A stretch of 41,035 nt of DNA from a virus, in IMG/VR virus record IMGVR_UViG_3300036791_000364, positions 1-41,035 of that record. One strand, written 5' to 3'. Positions 25,412-32,481 of this stretch are shown here, in pieces. The position numbers were made by a program, and so were the translations under genes. Position 1 is the first letter of the stretch. Each line of letters opens with the position of its first letter. The notes under the pieces are model-generated. The model searched no databases and had not been told where the DNA came from. It was given only the letters and a program-made list of their open reading frames with translations.

Positions 25412-26202
25412 CCGAATACAGCGACGACGACTTCGAACGCGAAGCCCGCGACAACGACCGCGCCAACGGCAAGCCGCGACCCAAGGGCAAGATTCCGTAT
25501 CGGCCCGACCGGGCGGCGACGTTGCCCGAATGGCGCGAATGGCTGTCGAACGCGTTGGGATTGCCGCCCGAAGTTCGCGTCGAAACCATCTTGCGAAGCG
25601 GGCTGGACGACACCGACCCGTTGACGATCGTGTTGTCGAACGGCGTCAAGATGCGATGCCCGCACCAACGCCGGTTGCAAATACCGGCGGCGCTGCAAGC
25701 GTTCGTCGCGTCGACGTCGGCCGGGGTCGCGCAACCCAACCGGCTGAGCCAAGCCGAAGCCGGCGACGTGTTCGTCGCGTTGTGCGTGATCGGGACGACG
25801 CCCGGCGCCGCCGACCCGGCGGCCGACTTGCACGAACACTTGGAAGGGTTCGTCAAGCTGGCCGAAACGGTCGATTCGTCGTTGGACGCCGAACACCGAT
25901 ACGCGACGATCGCCGACGTCAAGGCCCGCGTCCCGTTCGATCGCACCGCGATCGACGCGATGCGCCACGGGCTGTTCCCGCGCCCGGTCGTCGTCGACGA
26001 CGGCGTGATCGGCCGCCGCTACGTCCGGGCGTCGGAATGGATCACTTATCTACGGCATTTCGTTGGGCAGACGGTCGACCCGTCGGCGCTCGTGGCCCGG
26101 ATGGCCGAAATCGGGTCGGAACGGTTCCACCCGCAAGCGTGGAATCTCGACCGTTCGCACAAGCACAACGTCGTTCTTTATTCGTTGCCGGAAGACCTAT
26201 GA
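25408..26202 (+). CDS. 264-aa early protein, possible replication factor
   Basis: A protein from GTG 25408 (four-base overlap with the previous gene). The first 45 residues are charged (TEYSDDDFEREARDNDR, KPRPKGKIPYRPDR). The rest is mixed, with GLDDTDPLTIVLSNGVKMRC (about 65-85), a helical middle and a C-terminal helix-turn-like region (RRYVRASEWITYLRHFVG). I recognise no family. A large inverted repeat begins one base after its stop, so it could act on that site, for example as an initiator or regulator; this is inference from position. Confidence 0.6.
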   Translation: MTEYSDDDFEREARDNDRANGKPRPKGKIPYRPDRAATLPEWREWLSNALGLPPEVRVETILRSGLDDTDPLTIVLSNGVKMRCPHQRRLQIPAALQAFVASTSAGVAQPNRLSQAEAGDVFVALCVIGTTPGAADPAADLHEHLEGFVKLAETVDSSLDAEHRYATIADVKARVPFDRTAIDAMRHGLFPRPVVVDDGVIGRRYVRASEWITYLRHFVGQTVDPSALVARMAEIGSERFHPQAWNLDRSHKHNVVLYSLPEDL

Positions 26203-26307
26203 CTTGTACCCGCGTACCACGTGTACTGAGTTATACGCGTATAAAGGATTACCTTGGTGGACACGCGTGCGTGTGTAATACAAGTACACGCGGTACGCGG
26301 GTACAAG
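26203..26307. repeat. 105-nt inverted repeat with GTAC iterations, candidate origin or switch
   Basis: The 25-nt arms 26203-26227 and 26283-26307 match as inverted repeats at 24 of 25 positions. Each arm carries three GTAC units spaced 8-9 nt apart (26206, 26214, 26223; 26284, 26293, 26301). In the middle lie the AT-rich 14-nt palindrome TTATACGCGTATAA (26231-26244) and a CACGCGTG palindrome (26262-26269). This is the strongest symmetry in the window and is non-coding. Options are a replication origin, an operator/promoter for the next operon, or a transcription hairpin. Confidence 0.75.
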
Positions 26308-26323
26308 GCGGAGGGCGCCTCCG

Positions 26324-26548
26324 GTGAGCGCCCAACCCACACGATGCCCGTTTTGCAACCGCGAACGCCCGGCGCATAAGGCGATTCTCGCCAGCGACGT
26401 CCGCGTTTGCGGCGAGTGTTGGGGGTGGGCTTACAAGAACCCGAAGGTGGCGACGGCGTTGGGCTACGCGGTCATTGCCGGTCATCCGTTCGCGCTTGGA
26501 CGTATACGTCGCCCGCCGTGGGCGGAGGATGCCGCGGCCCATGTCTGA
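26324..26548 (+). CDS. Small zinc-finger protein
   Basis: A 74-aa protein with CPFCNRERPAHKA and VCGECWGWA, forming a CxxC...CxxC zinc site at residues 8-33, then a small helical part and a basic stretch. GTG start after GGAGGGCGCC. First gene after the inverted repeat, so its transcription may be governed by it. Confidence 0.65.
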   Translation: MSAQPTRCPFCNRERPAHKAILASDVRVCGECWGWAYKNPKVATALGYAVIAGHPFALGRIRRPPWAEDAAAHV

Positions 26549-26777
26549 GCAATGCCAACGGTGCAAAGCGCCGATCTGTTGGGGGCTGACCAAAGCGGGC
26601 AAATGGATGCCGCTCGACGCCGCGCCCGACCCCGCCGGCGAATGGCGATTGTTCGGCGACACGCCGCGCGCCGTCCACGTCGAACCCGAACGCCGCCAAG
26701 AACTGGCGGCGCAACTGATGACCGCGCATTGGGCGACATGCCCATACGCCGACGCGTTCAGGAGGGACCGCCGATGA
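26541..26777 (+). CDS. Small zinc-knuckle protein
   Basis: A 78-aa protein with CQRCKAPICWGLTKAGKWMP at residues 5-24, common in actinophage proteins with CxxC-x-W chemistry. A later Cys and His (AHWATCPYADA) may complete a zinc site. It overlaps the previous gene by 8 nt and the next by 4 nt. Confidence 0.65.
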   Translation: MSEQCQRCKAPICWGLTKAGKWMPLDAAPDPAGEWRLFGDTPRAVHVEPERRQELAAQLMTAHWATCPYADAFRRDRR

Positions 26778-27094
26778 CCGTCCAAGACCAACAGCGCATC
26801 GCGCTGGACAAGGCGAACACGACCCGGGTCGAAATGTCCCGGCTACGCCGAGAAATCCGCAACGCCGGCCACTACGACGGGCCGGCGATCGCCGCCCGGG
26901 TGGTCATGACGAAGGGAACGGCGATGACGTTTTGGCGGTTGCTGCTGGCCGTGCCCGCGATCGGCGAAATCAAGGCGGAAAAGATGTTGCGCACGGCGCG
27001 GATCAACCCGACCCACCACGTCGATTCGCGGATGGTCGACCAACGCCGGCGAATGTTGCTGGCCGACCTTTTGTTGGGACGGTCGCACCAATGA
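26774..27094 (+). CDS. mIHF-like nucleoid protein
   Basis: A 106-aa basic protein that resembles actinobacterial integration host factor (mIHF). The N-terminal helix (LDKANTTRVEMSRLRREI) is followed by FWRLLLAVPAIGEIKAEKML, equivalent to the helix-two turn-helix core with its PGIG-x-x-KA motif, and by VDQRRRMLLADLL. mIHF bends DNA and aids site-specific recombination in mycobacteria. GGAGGG precedes the ATG. A phage copy could aid integration, packaging or host gene control. Confidence 0.75.
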   Translation: MTVQDQQRIALDKANTTRVEMSRLRREIRNAGHYDGPAIAARVVMTKGTAMTFWRLLLAVPAIGEIKAEKMLRTARINPTHHVDSRMVDQRRRMLLADLLLGRSHQ

Positions 27095-27468
27095 CCGCGA
27101 TCGTTGCCACCATCGCACTCGCGATCGCGCCGATGCTCGACGAAGTCATCGTCGACCACCACCACCATCGCCGCCACGTCGCGCACCACGCCGACCCGCC
27201 GCCGATGCAAACGGCGACCGCGTCCTATTACGACGTCGGCGGCGCGTCGACGGCGTGCGGGTTTTCGTCGACGGTCGGGGTCGCGAACCGCACGTTGGCT
27301 TGCGGGACGCGCGTTCGATTGTGCGCGGCGCGGTGCGTCGTTGCGGTCGTCGACGACCGCGGGCCATACGTCTACGACCGCTTGTGGGACTTGTCAGCGT
27401 CGTTGGCGGCCGCGATCGGGTTCGACTTCGGCGCCGGCATCGGGCCGGTTCGATGGGCGCTCGTATGA
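27091..27468 (+). CDS. Secreted RlpA-like double-psi beta-barrel protein
   Basis: A 125-aa protein. Residues 1-20 are hydrophobic (MTAIVATIALAIAPML) and read as a signal or anchor; a His-rich stretch follows (DHHHHRRHVAHH). From about 40 the fold matches RlpA-type barrels: TASYYDVGG, GVANRTLACGTRVRL, VVAVVDDRGPYVYDR, LWDLSASLAAAIGF. The DRGP Asp is present, but the usual His of the AAH motif is Asn here. Four Cys may pair as disulfides. It may alter host wall peptidoglycan; enzyme activity is doubtful. Confidence 0.72.
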   Translation: MTAIVATIALAIAPMLDEVIVDHHHHRRHVAHHADPPPMQTATASYYDVGGASTACGFSSTVGVANRTLACGTRVRLCAARCVVAVVDDRGPYVYDRLWDLSASLAAAIGFDFGAGIGPVRWALV

Positions 27469-28070
27469 AAGGGCGCTACGACTACTCCGACCACGAACTG
27501 GCGGAAATCGAACTGATGACCCGCAAGGCGATCCCGTTGCCGCGCGTCGTCTTGAAAAAGTCGACGTTGGAAGCCGACTTCGGCGGCGTCGACGCCACGT
27601 ACACGGTCAACGGCAAATGCGCGATCCAACTTCGATGCCGCTTCGACCGGCCGGCGTACGCCGCCGACATCGACGTTTCGTTCCGCGAAACCGAACCGGC
27701 GATGATCCGCGCCGGCACATACGCGCCGTTGCTGTTGGTGATTTGGCTTCGCGACGGGTACGCCGTCGCCGGCAAGCTGATCGACGTCTACCGGATGGCC
27801 GGCCAAATCGACCCGCCGCTTGAACGTCGCGAAGTGCGACCGAACCGGCGGGGTCCGACGGGATACATGCTTGTCGACGTCGCCGAACTTCACGCCACGC
27901 GGTCGTTGTTGCGTAACGGCGACCGCGACGGCTGGACGGCATCGCGGCTTGGCGGCAACGAAGACACGTTGCGGATCGTCGAAAACGGAACCATCCACGG
28001 AACGTCGAACGGCGCGCCGACGGACGAACCGCCGCCGCCGGCGCCATCCGACTTGGACGACTTCGCGTGA
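27465..28070 (+). CDS. Early hypothetical protein with acidic end
   Basis: A 201-aa protein from ATG 27465, overlapping the previous stop. It starts MKGRYDYSDHELAEIELMTR, has mixed alpha/beta segments (AADIDVSFRETEPAMIRAGT, PLLLVIWLRDGYAVAGKLID), and ends in an acidic Pro-rich tail (PPPPAPSDLDDFA) reminiscent of SSB-interaction tips. I recognise no family. Confidence 0.6.
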   Translation: MKGRYDYSDHELAEIELMTRKAIPLPRVVLKKSTLEADFGGVDATYTVNGKCAIQLRCRFDRPAYAADIDVSFRETEPAMIRAGTYAPLLLVIWLRDGYAVAGKLIDVYRMAGQIDPPLERREVRPNRRGPTGYMLVDVAELHATRSLLRNGDRDGWTASRLGGNEDTLRIVENGTIHGTSNGAPTDEPPPPAPSDLDDFA

Positions 28071-28339
28071 TCGCGCGCCGCGGCACGCTCACCTATCCGA
28101 ACAGCGCCACGGCGCGCGGCGCGATGCTGACCGGCACGACCGGATGGGCGGATCACGCCAGCGAACCGTGCGACCGATGCGACGACCGCGGGTGGTTGCC
28201 GCCGCTTGGCCCGGGCAAGTCGTTTCGGCGCTGCCCGCGGTGTTGTAGTGCGTACGGCACGCCCATTCGGATTTCGCCGTACGTGCTGATGATGTGGTTC
28301 GGCCACGCGTGGCGCCAACACCGGGACTTGTTGCGATGA
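28067..28339 (+). CDS. Small zinc-knuckle protein
   Basis: A 90-aa protein from GTG 28067 (4-nt overlap). CDRCDDRGWLPP (about residues 35-46) and CPRCCSAYG (about 56-64) form a DnaJ-like zinc knuckle. The end is basic. Likely nucleic-acid or protein binding. Confidence 0.6.
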   Translation: MIARRGTLTYPNSATARGAMLTGTTGWADHASEPCDRCDDRGWLPPLGPGKSFRRCPRCCSAYGTPIRISPYVLMMWFGHAWRQHRDLLR

Positions 28340-28524
28340 CCGACCCGGAACCAAGCGGCCACGTCACCCGGGCGGAAACGCGCGAACTGTTGGCGCGGCT
28401 GAACGAATACGAACGCATCGTCCCGATCTATCAACAGGCGTTGGAACTGATCGCCCACACCAACGGCGGCGGCCCGTGGGCGATCGTGGCCGACCGGGCG
28501 TTGCGCGAAGCGCTACGGCGATGA
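28336..28524 (+). CDS. Small helical hypothetical protein
   Basis: A 62-aa largely helical protein (RAETRELLARLNEYERIVPI, LELIAHTNGGGPWAIVADRA). Both ends overlap neighbours by four bases (ATG 28336, stop 28522-28524), so it is part of one translational unit. No family known to me. Confidence 0.6.
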   Translation: MTDPEPSGHVTRAETRELLARLNEYERIVPIYQQALELIAHTNGGGPWAIVADRALREALRR

Positions 28525-28877
28525 CTCGCGACCCGGGCGACCCGGCCGACGCGGTGCGTGAAGGCAACGCGATCGCGTGGGCGTGCGACGTCGACGGCGC
28601 CTTGTCGACTCAACACGAACCACGGCCAGAACCGACGCCGTATGACGCGTTCATCGCCCAAGCCGAACACCAAAAACAAGACGCGATCGCCGACCGCAAG
28701 GCACGCGAACGCGCCAACCGCCAGCGCGGGCAACGGCGCCGGCGCCGGCGCGAACAACGCCAAGCGGCACCGCCGCCCACGCCCACAAAACCACGCCAGC
28801 CCGAAAGCCAAAAAGACCGCGATTTGATCGTGTGGCTTGAAGCCCACGGCTACCAAACCCGAAGGGATGACCGATGA
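28521..28877 (+). CDS. Arg-rich early protein
   Basis: A 118-aa protein. A helical middle (YDAFIAQAEHQKQDAIADRK) leads into an extremely basic run rich in Arg and Gln, then a Pro-rich linker and a short C-terminal piece (KDRDLIVWLEAHGYQTRRDD). The basic segment probably binds nucleic acid. Coupled to both neighbours by overlaps. Confidence 0.6.
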   Translation: MTRDPGDPADAVREGNAIAWACDVDGALSTQHEPRPEPTPYDAFIAQAEHQKQDAIADRKARERANRQRGQRRRRRREQRQAAPPPTPTKPRQPESQKDRDLIVWLEAHGYQTRRDDR

Positions 28878-29170
28878 CCGAACCCGCGATTGCCGGCCGC
28901 ATCTACGCGATGGCGATGATGGAACCGGGCGATTGGGTTTTCCCGTCGAACGACCGCGAAACGATGTGGCGCGTCACCCGCTACGACGACCCCGAATTCG
29001 ACGGGCAACGGCAAGGCTGGCAAGTCCATCGCATCCCGTTCGCGGACCTCCAAGCGATGCTCGACAAGGCGTGGGAAACGCCGCTTGATTGGTCGCATTG
29101 GGAGTATTTCGCCGGCGGGTTCCGCACCAAAAAGGAAGCCGCCGACTACGCCGCCCGGGTGATCGTATGA
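28874..29170 (+). CDS. Small hypothetical protein
   Basis: A 98-aa protein with MMEPGDWVFPSNDRETMWRV, a beta-like body and a C-terminal FRTKKEAADYAARVIV that resembles the last helix of small phage proteins of unknown function. Four-base overlaps on both sides. Confidence 0.6.
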   Translation: MTEPAIAGRIYAMAMMEPGDWVFPSNDRETMWRVTRYDDPEFDGQRQGWQVHRIPFADLQAMLDKAWETPLDWSHWEYFAGGFRTKKEAADYAARVIV

Positions 29171-29376
29171 CCGACGCGGGCCAAAGCGGGCGTCGATATT
29201 CGTGGACGCAACCGTGTTGTGGGGCGTGTTGGCAGCGCCGAAATCCTGCCGTCGATCCAGTTCGGCTGAAGTGGCCCGACGCCGAGACTTGCGTCTATTG
29301 CGGTGCATCGACGACCACCGGCATCTACGTGCGGATTGACCCGTCGACGGCACCGCATCCCACCCAGAAGAACTGA
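29167..29376 (+). CDS. Small zinc-knuckle protein
   Basis: A 69-aa protein with CCGACW at about residues 17-22 and CVYCGASTTTGIYV at about 43-56, a clear paired CxxC site. ATG 29167 overlaps the previous stop and the TGA shares its last base with the next ATG. Confidence 0.6.
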   Translation: MTDAGQSGRRYSWTQPCCGACWQRRNPAVDPVRLKWPDAETCVYCGASTTTGIYVRIDPSTAPHPTQKN

Positions 29377-29723
29377 TGGCCCAAATTCCAGCGGCCTACT
29401 ACAGCGCCGAACATCACTGTTGGTTCGTGCCCGTCGCGTCGGAACTATTCGACAGCCCGGACAAGGTCGCGGCTGAACCCGTCCGGGTCGAAATCAGGGA
29501 CGGCACGATGTGGATCACGCGGTTGTCTGGACCGACGGGTCGAGGGCAAAGCGCCGGCGTGCGCTACCCGGGCCATTGCGCCCGTTGCGGCGTCGGGTAC
29601 GAAACGCCGACGCGGCCGCAATGCGAGTGCGCCGGCGACCCGCCGATCGATCACGACAGCCGCGACTATCAAACATGGGTCGACCGCGTTATGCGACTTC
29701 GATGGGACGCGCCGGGTCGATGA
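29376..29723 (+). CDS. Hypothetical protein with Cys motif
   Basis: A 115-aa protein. The N-terminal half is beta-like (PAAYYSAEHHCWFVPVASEL, VRVEIRDGTMWITRL); the second half has CARCGVGYETPTRPQCECAG, a candidate zinc site. GRGQSAG at residues about 56-62 is encoded by a 14-nt sequence that recurs at the end of the following HNH gene. Confidence 0.6.
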   Translation: MAQIPAAYYSAEHHCWFVPVASELFDSPDKVAAEPVRVEIRDGTMWITRLSGPTGRGQSAGVRYPGHCARCGVGYETPTRPQCECAGDPPIDHDSRDYQTWVDRVMRLRWDAPGR

Positions 29724-30334
29724 TGGGTCAAGGCGGGGAACAGCTTGCGTTGTTCGCGATGGAAACCCAACCCGCTGTCGGCAACGACGTCGAACGTGTC
29801 TGCGAGCGGTGCGGGGGGCGCTTTACGATCCGGCCGTATCGCGCCGGCACGGCGCGGTATTGCTCTCGACGCTGTACGCGGAATCGCGTTGTTGTGGCTT
29901 GTTCGGTTTGCGGCCGGCGGTTCGAAGTCACAGAAAGCGTATGGGAGCGCGCGACGGCCAATGGATACGAACCGCGCTGTTCCCGTTCGTGTAGTCGTCG
30001 CGCCCAATCGCGCCCATACGTAACGGCTCAGGGTTATCGCATCGTGCCGATGTTGTTGTCGGATGACGCGTTGCAAGTGGGGATCGGCTACGGACAAAGC
30101 AAACACGTCGCCTTTGAACATCGGTTGGTTATGGCACGGCACTTGGGCCGGCCACTTCGACGCGATGAAACGGTCCACCACCGCAACGGCGACCGTCTGG
30201 ACAATCGGCTTGAAAACCTAGAACTGATGATCCATCACCCATCCGGCCAAAAGGCGCCGGATTTGCTCTCGTGGGCGTGGGAAATCATTTGGCGATATGC
30301 CGCGCTTACGGATCGGGGGCAAAGCGCCGGATGA
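29720..30334 (+). CDS. HNH homing-type endonuclease with zinc fingers
   Basis: A 204-aa protein. The N-terminal half has zinc-finger motifs (CERCGGRF, YCSRRCTRN, CSVCGRRFEV, CSRSCSRRA). The C-terminal half holds the HNH nuclease: FEHRLVMARHLGRPLRRDET, then VHHRNGDRLDNRLENLELM with conserved His and Asn. This is the usual build of free-standing phage homing endonucleases. Base use is slightly richer in A/T than its neighbours, suggesting a recent arrival. The C-terminal DRGQSAG repeats a motif of the preceding gene. Confidence 0.85.
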   Translation: MMGQGGEQLALFAMETQPAVGNDVERVCERCGGRFTIRPYRAGTARYCSRRCTRNRVVVACSVCGRRFEVTESVWERATANGYEPRCSRSCSRRAQSRPYVTAQGYRIVPMLLSDDALQVGIGYGQSKHVAFEHRLVMARHLGRPLRRDETVHHRNGDRLDNRLENLELMIHHPSGQKAPDLLSWAWEIIWRYAALTDRGQSAG

Positions 30335-30588
30335 CATTTCGCGGCGGCAAGCCGTGGCTTGACCTTGTCCCGCCCGAAGGGCGGGCGGCGATCCGCGACA
30401 TCGTTCGCGGGGTCGAAGCCGTCGACCACGGCCACCGCGGTCGGTGGTATTACGCGTGGTCGGTTCTCTGTACGCCAAGTTGCAGGCAAGCGACCGACGT
30501 CGTCTTGATTTGCCGCGGCACCTACAGCGAACGCCGCTGGCCGATCATGCAAGACGGCGAAGTCGTCGCCGACAAGGTCGCCGCGTGA
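30331..30588 (+). CDS. Small hypothetical protein after HNH
   Basis: An 85-aa protein (FRGGKPWLDLVPPEGRAAIR, RWYYAWSVLCTPSCRQATDV). Two Cys are present but no clear zinc site. Its start overlaps the HNH stop. No family known. Confidence 0.55.
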   Translation: MTFRGGKPWLDLVPPEGRAAIRDIVRGVEAVDHGHRGRWYYAWSVLCTPSCRQATDVVLICRGTYSERRWPIMQDGEVVADKVAA

Positions 30589-30866
30589 CCGTTCCGCGCT
30601 ATCCCGACTTCGAAGTCCGCGTGACGAACGAAGCCGTGCTCGAACTGCCGTCCGGAGACTTCAACACTTTCCAGCGCGACGCCGTCGGCGTCCGCGTGCG
30701 AACCGAGATTGCGCCAAGTTCGCCGGGTCGAACGCCGCGGATCGTGACCGTGCTGTTCGTGGTCGCCAACGACGAATGGCGCGGCTTGGATGGCGATCGG
30801 CGCCACGCGCTCGAAAGCTGGCAGCTTGACGCCGGGATCAAGTATCGAACGGCGACGATGTCGTGA
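30585..30866 (+). CDS. Small beta-rich hypothetical protein
   Basis: A 93-aa protein from GTG 30585 with strands such as FEVRVTNEAVLELPSG and VGVRVRTEIAPSS, and a short helix near the end (DRRHALESWQLDAG). Coupled to both neighbours by four-base overlaps. Function unknown. Confidence 0.55.
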   Translation: MTVPRYPDFEVRVTNEAVLELPSGDFNTFQRDAVGVRVRTEIAPSSPGRTPRIVTVLFVVANDEWRGLDGDRRHALESWQLDAGIKYRTATMS

Positions 30867-31192
30867 AAAAGCGCGACGTCGGAAGCCATTTCGTCGACGT
30901 CCGCGGCAAGCGGAACCGCTTCGGCACCAAGCGTCAAGGCGACGGGCCGACGATTGTCCCGATGCGCCCGGTCGACGGGGTTGGCCGCAACCCGCGCGAA
31001 CGGTTCGCCGGCGCGTTGCCAGTCACGGCGCACCAACAGCCGGTCTTGGACGCGATCCGCGCCGGCGTGACGTCGCCGGTCGCGATCGGGCGGAGGTTGG
31101 GCCGGTCGGGGTCGTCCGTGTCCGCCACGCTGTACGCGCTGGCCGACCGCGGGTTGATCGAACGTCGCGCCGACGGCTGGCGGATGCCGTGA
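30863..31192 (+). CDS. Winged-helix DNA-binding protein
   Basis: A 109-aa protein. The N-terminus is basic (KKRDVGSHFVDVRGKRNRFG). The C-terminal half is a compact winged helix (QPVLDAIRAGVTSPVAIGRR, GSSVSATLYALADRGLIERR, then the wing DGWRMP). It may regulate the early operon or act with RusA, whose start overlaps its stop. Confidence 0.65.
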   Translation: MKKRDVGSHFVDVRGKRNRFGTKRQGDGPTIVPMRPVDGVGRNPRERFAGALPVTAHQQPVLDAIRAGVTSPVAIGRRLGRSGSSVSATLYALADRGLIERRADGWRMP

Positions 31193-31671
31193 AACGCGGG
31201 TTGTCGTTCACCGTGATTGGCCGGCCGGCGCCCGGCGGGTCAAAGCGCGCGTTCGTCGACAAGGCGGGCCACGCCCGCGTCACCGAAGACGCGAAGCGCA
31301 ACAAGCCGTGGCGCGCGTTGATCGCCGCCGCGGCCGTCGAAGCGATGGCCGACCGCGACTTGTTCGCCGGCCCGCTGGCGCTCGACGTCCGGTTTTACGT
31401 CGCGCGCCCGGTCGGCCATTTCGGGTCGGGTCGCAACCGCGAAGTCGTGCGCCCGGCGGCGCCGGCGTTCCCGGCGGTGCGACCGGACGTGACGAAGTTG
31501 TTGCGGGCGCTCGAAGACGCGTTGACCGGGCTTGTCTGGCGCGACGACGCCCAAGTCGTGATGCAAACGGCGGCGAAGCGTTACGGCAACCCGGAACGCG
31601 CCGAAGTCCGCATCGACACGATCGACTATTGGGTGGCCGACGAACGTCTGTTCGCCGCCGGCGCGCGATGA
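31189..31671 (+). CDS. rusA: RusA-type Holliday junction resolvase
   Basis: A 160-aa protein with the RusA family plan: N-terminal strand FTVIGRPAPGGSKRAFVDK, strand LALDVRFYVARP, then VRPDVTKLLRALEDALTGLV followed by WRDDAQVVMQTAAKRY. The Asp residues in RPD, LED and RDDAQ correspond to the acidic residues that bind metal in the family. It cuts recombination or packaging intermediates. GTG 31189 overlaps the winged-helix gene. Confidence 0.85.
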   Translation: MKRGLSFTVIGRPAPGGSKRAFVDKAGHARVTEDAKRNKPWRALIAAAAVEAMADRDLFAGPLALDVRFYVARPVGHFGSGRNREVVRPAAPAFPAVRPDVTKLLRALEDALTGLVWRDDAQVVMQTAAKRYGNPERAEVRIDTIDYWVADERLFAAGAR

Positions 31672-31847
31672 AAATCTTGTGCCCGAAGACCGGCAAGCAG
31701 GTTTACGGGACGCCCGGGCGCGCCGAACTGTTCGCGGTGCGGCTGACGAACACCGAACACAAGGCTTACCGCGTCTATCGGTGCGAATTTTGTGGGTGGT
31801 TCCACATCACCCACAAGCCCTATTCCCGGCATCCGGCGGCGCGATGA
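31668..31847 (+). CDS. Small zinc-knuckle protein
   Basis: A 59-aa protein: CPKTGK at residues 5-10, then CEFCGWFHITHKP at about 38-50, giving a small zinc ribbon with a CxxCGxxHxT-like end, common among actinophage proteins near RusA. Overlaps both neighbours by 4 nt. Confidence 0.65.
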   Translation: MKILCPKTGKQVYGTPGRAELFAVRLTNTEHKAYRVYRCEFCGWFHITHKPYSRHPAAR

Positions 31848-32053
31848 TCGAACAGGTTCCGTCGTTGCATCCGTGCGCGAAGTCGGGTTGCCGGCGGTGG
31901 TCGCATTTCCGGTTTTGCCCCGACCACGCCGACGACGACCAACGCCAACTGGAAATCGATCGCCGGCGCGCGTTGATCCAACTGGACTTGTGGCGCGATC
32001 GGGTGGCGGACATCGACGAACGGCTTGGGATCGGGCGCCCGCGCGCTTCATAA
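31844..32053 (+). CDS. Small Cys/His protein with helical tail
   Basis: A 69-aa protein. HPCAKSGCRRWSHFRFCPDH (residues 9-28) can form a zinc site, and DDDQRQLEIDRRRALIQLDL with following residues is a charged helix. It is the last gene of the coupled early run before a promoter-like gap. Confidence 0.6.
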   Translation: MIEQVPSLHPCAKSGCRRWSHFRFCPDHADDDQRQLEIDRRRALIQLDLWRDRVADIDERLGIGRPRAS

Positions 32054-32130
32054 TTCCGTAACACAAAACGCGGTTGGCGTGCTAATTTGTGTGTTGGAAA
32101 TTCCAACCACGCGAAAGACAAGGACACGCA
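32054..32130 (+). promoter_or_regulatory. AT-richer gap with perfect palindrome before the integrase operon
   Basis: The 77-nt gap is notably richer in A/T than its surroundings. It contains the perfect 15-nt palindrome GTTGGAAATTCCAAC (32093-32107) and a TTGGCG...TAATTT pair upstream that could work as a weak promoter. This suggests a separately controlled promoter for the integrase block, with the palindrome as a repressor site. Confidence 0.5.
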
Positions 32131-32451
32131 ATGACCACCACCACCGCATATCCCTACAGCGCCGACGACCGCGTAATGGTCGGGATCGTCACGTGGAACC
32201 ACCCGAAGACGGCCGACAACTACAGCGCGCAAGGCCCAAGCGGGCCGACGTGCCGTTATTTCATCACCGCGACCGTCGTTGCGAACGACCGCGAAGCCGG
32301 CCGGATCGTCGTCCGGATGGACGACACCGACCGGATCGACGTCTACCACGCCGAAGACTTCGATTGCGAAGAAATCGTCGCGTACGACGACACGCTGCCG
32401 ACGACCCCGGGCGACGCACAACACCGCGCGCTGTTCGGCGAAATCCACTAG
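32131..32451 (+). CDS. Small hypothetical protein, integrase operon
   Basis: A 106-aa protein with beta-like segments (DDRVMVGIVTWNHP, TCRYFITATVVANDREAGRI, VVRMDDTDRIDVYHAEDF). ATG 32131 has AAGGAC upstream. It opens with MTTTTAYPYSA, a start similar to that of the next gene (MTTTTNIL). Function unknown. Confidence 0.6.
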   Translation: MTTTTAYPYSADDRVMVGIVTWNHPKTADNYSAQGPSGPTCRYFITATVVANDREAGRIVVRMDDTDRIDVYHAEDFDCEEIVAYDDTLPTTPGDAQHRALFGEIH

Positions 32452-32481
32452 CCCAACCCGAAACCGAGAGGAACCAACGAC

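Noticed and set aside
28521-28877. Protamine-like or Rep protein
   Set aside because: The Arg-rich run alone gives no support for a specific function.
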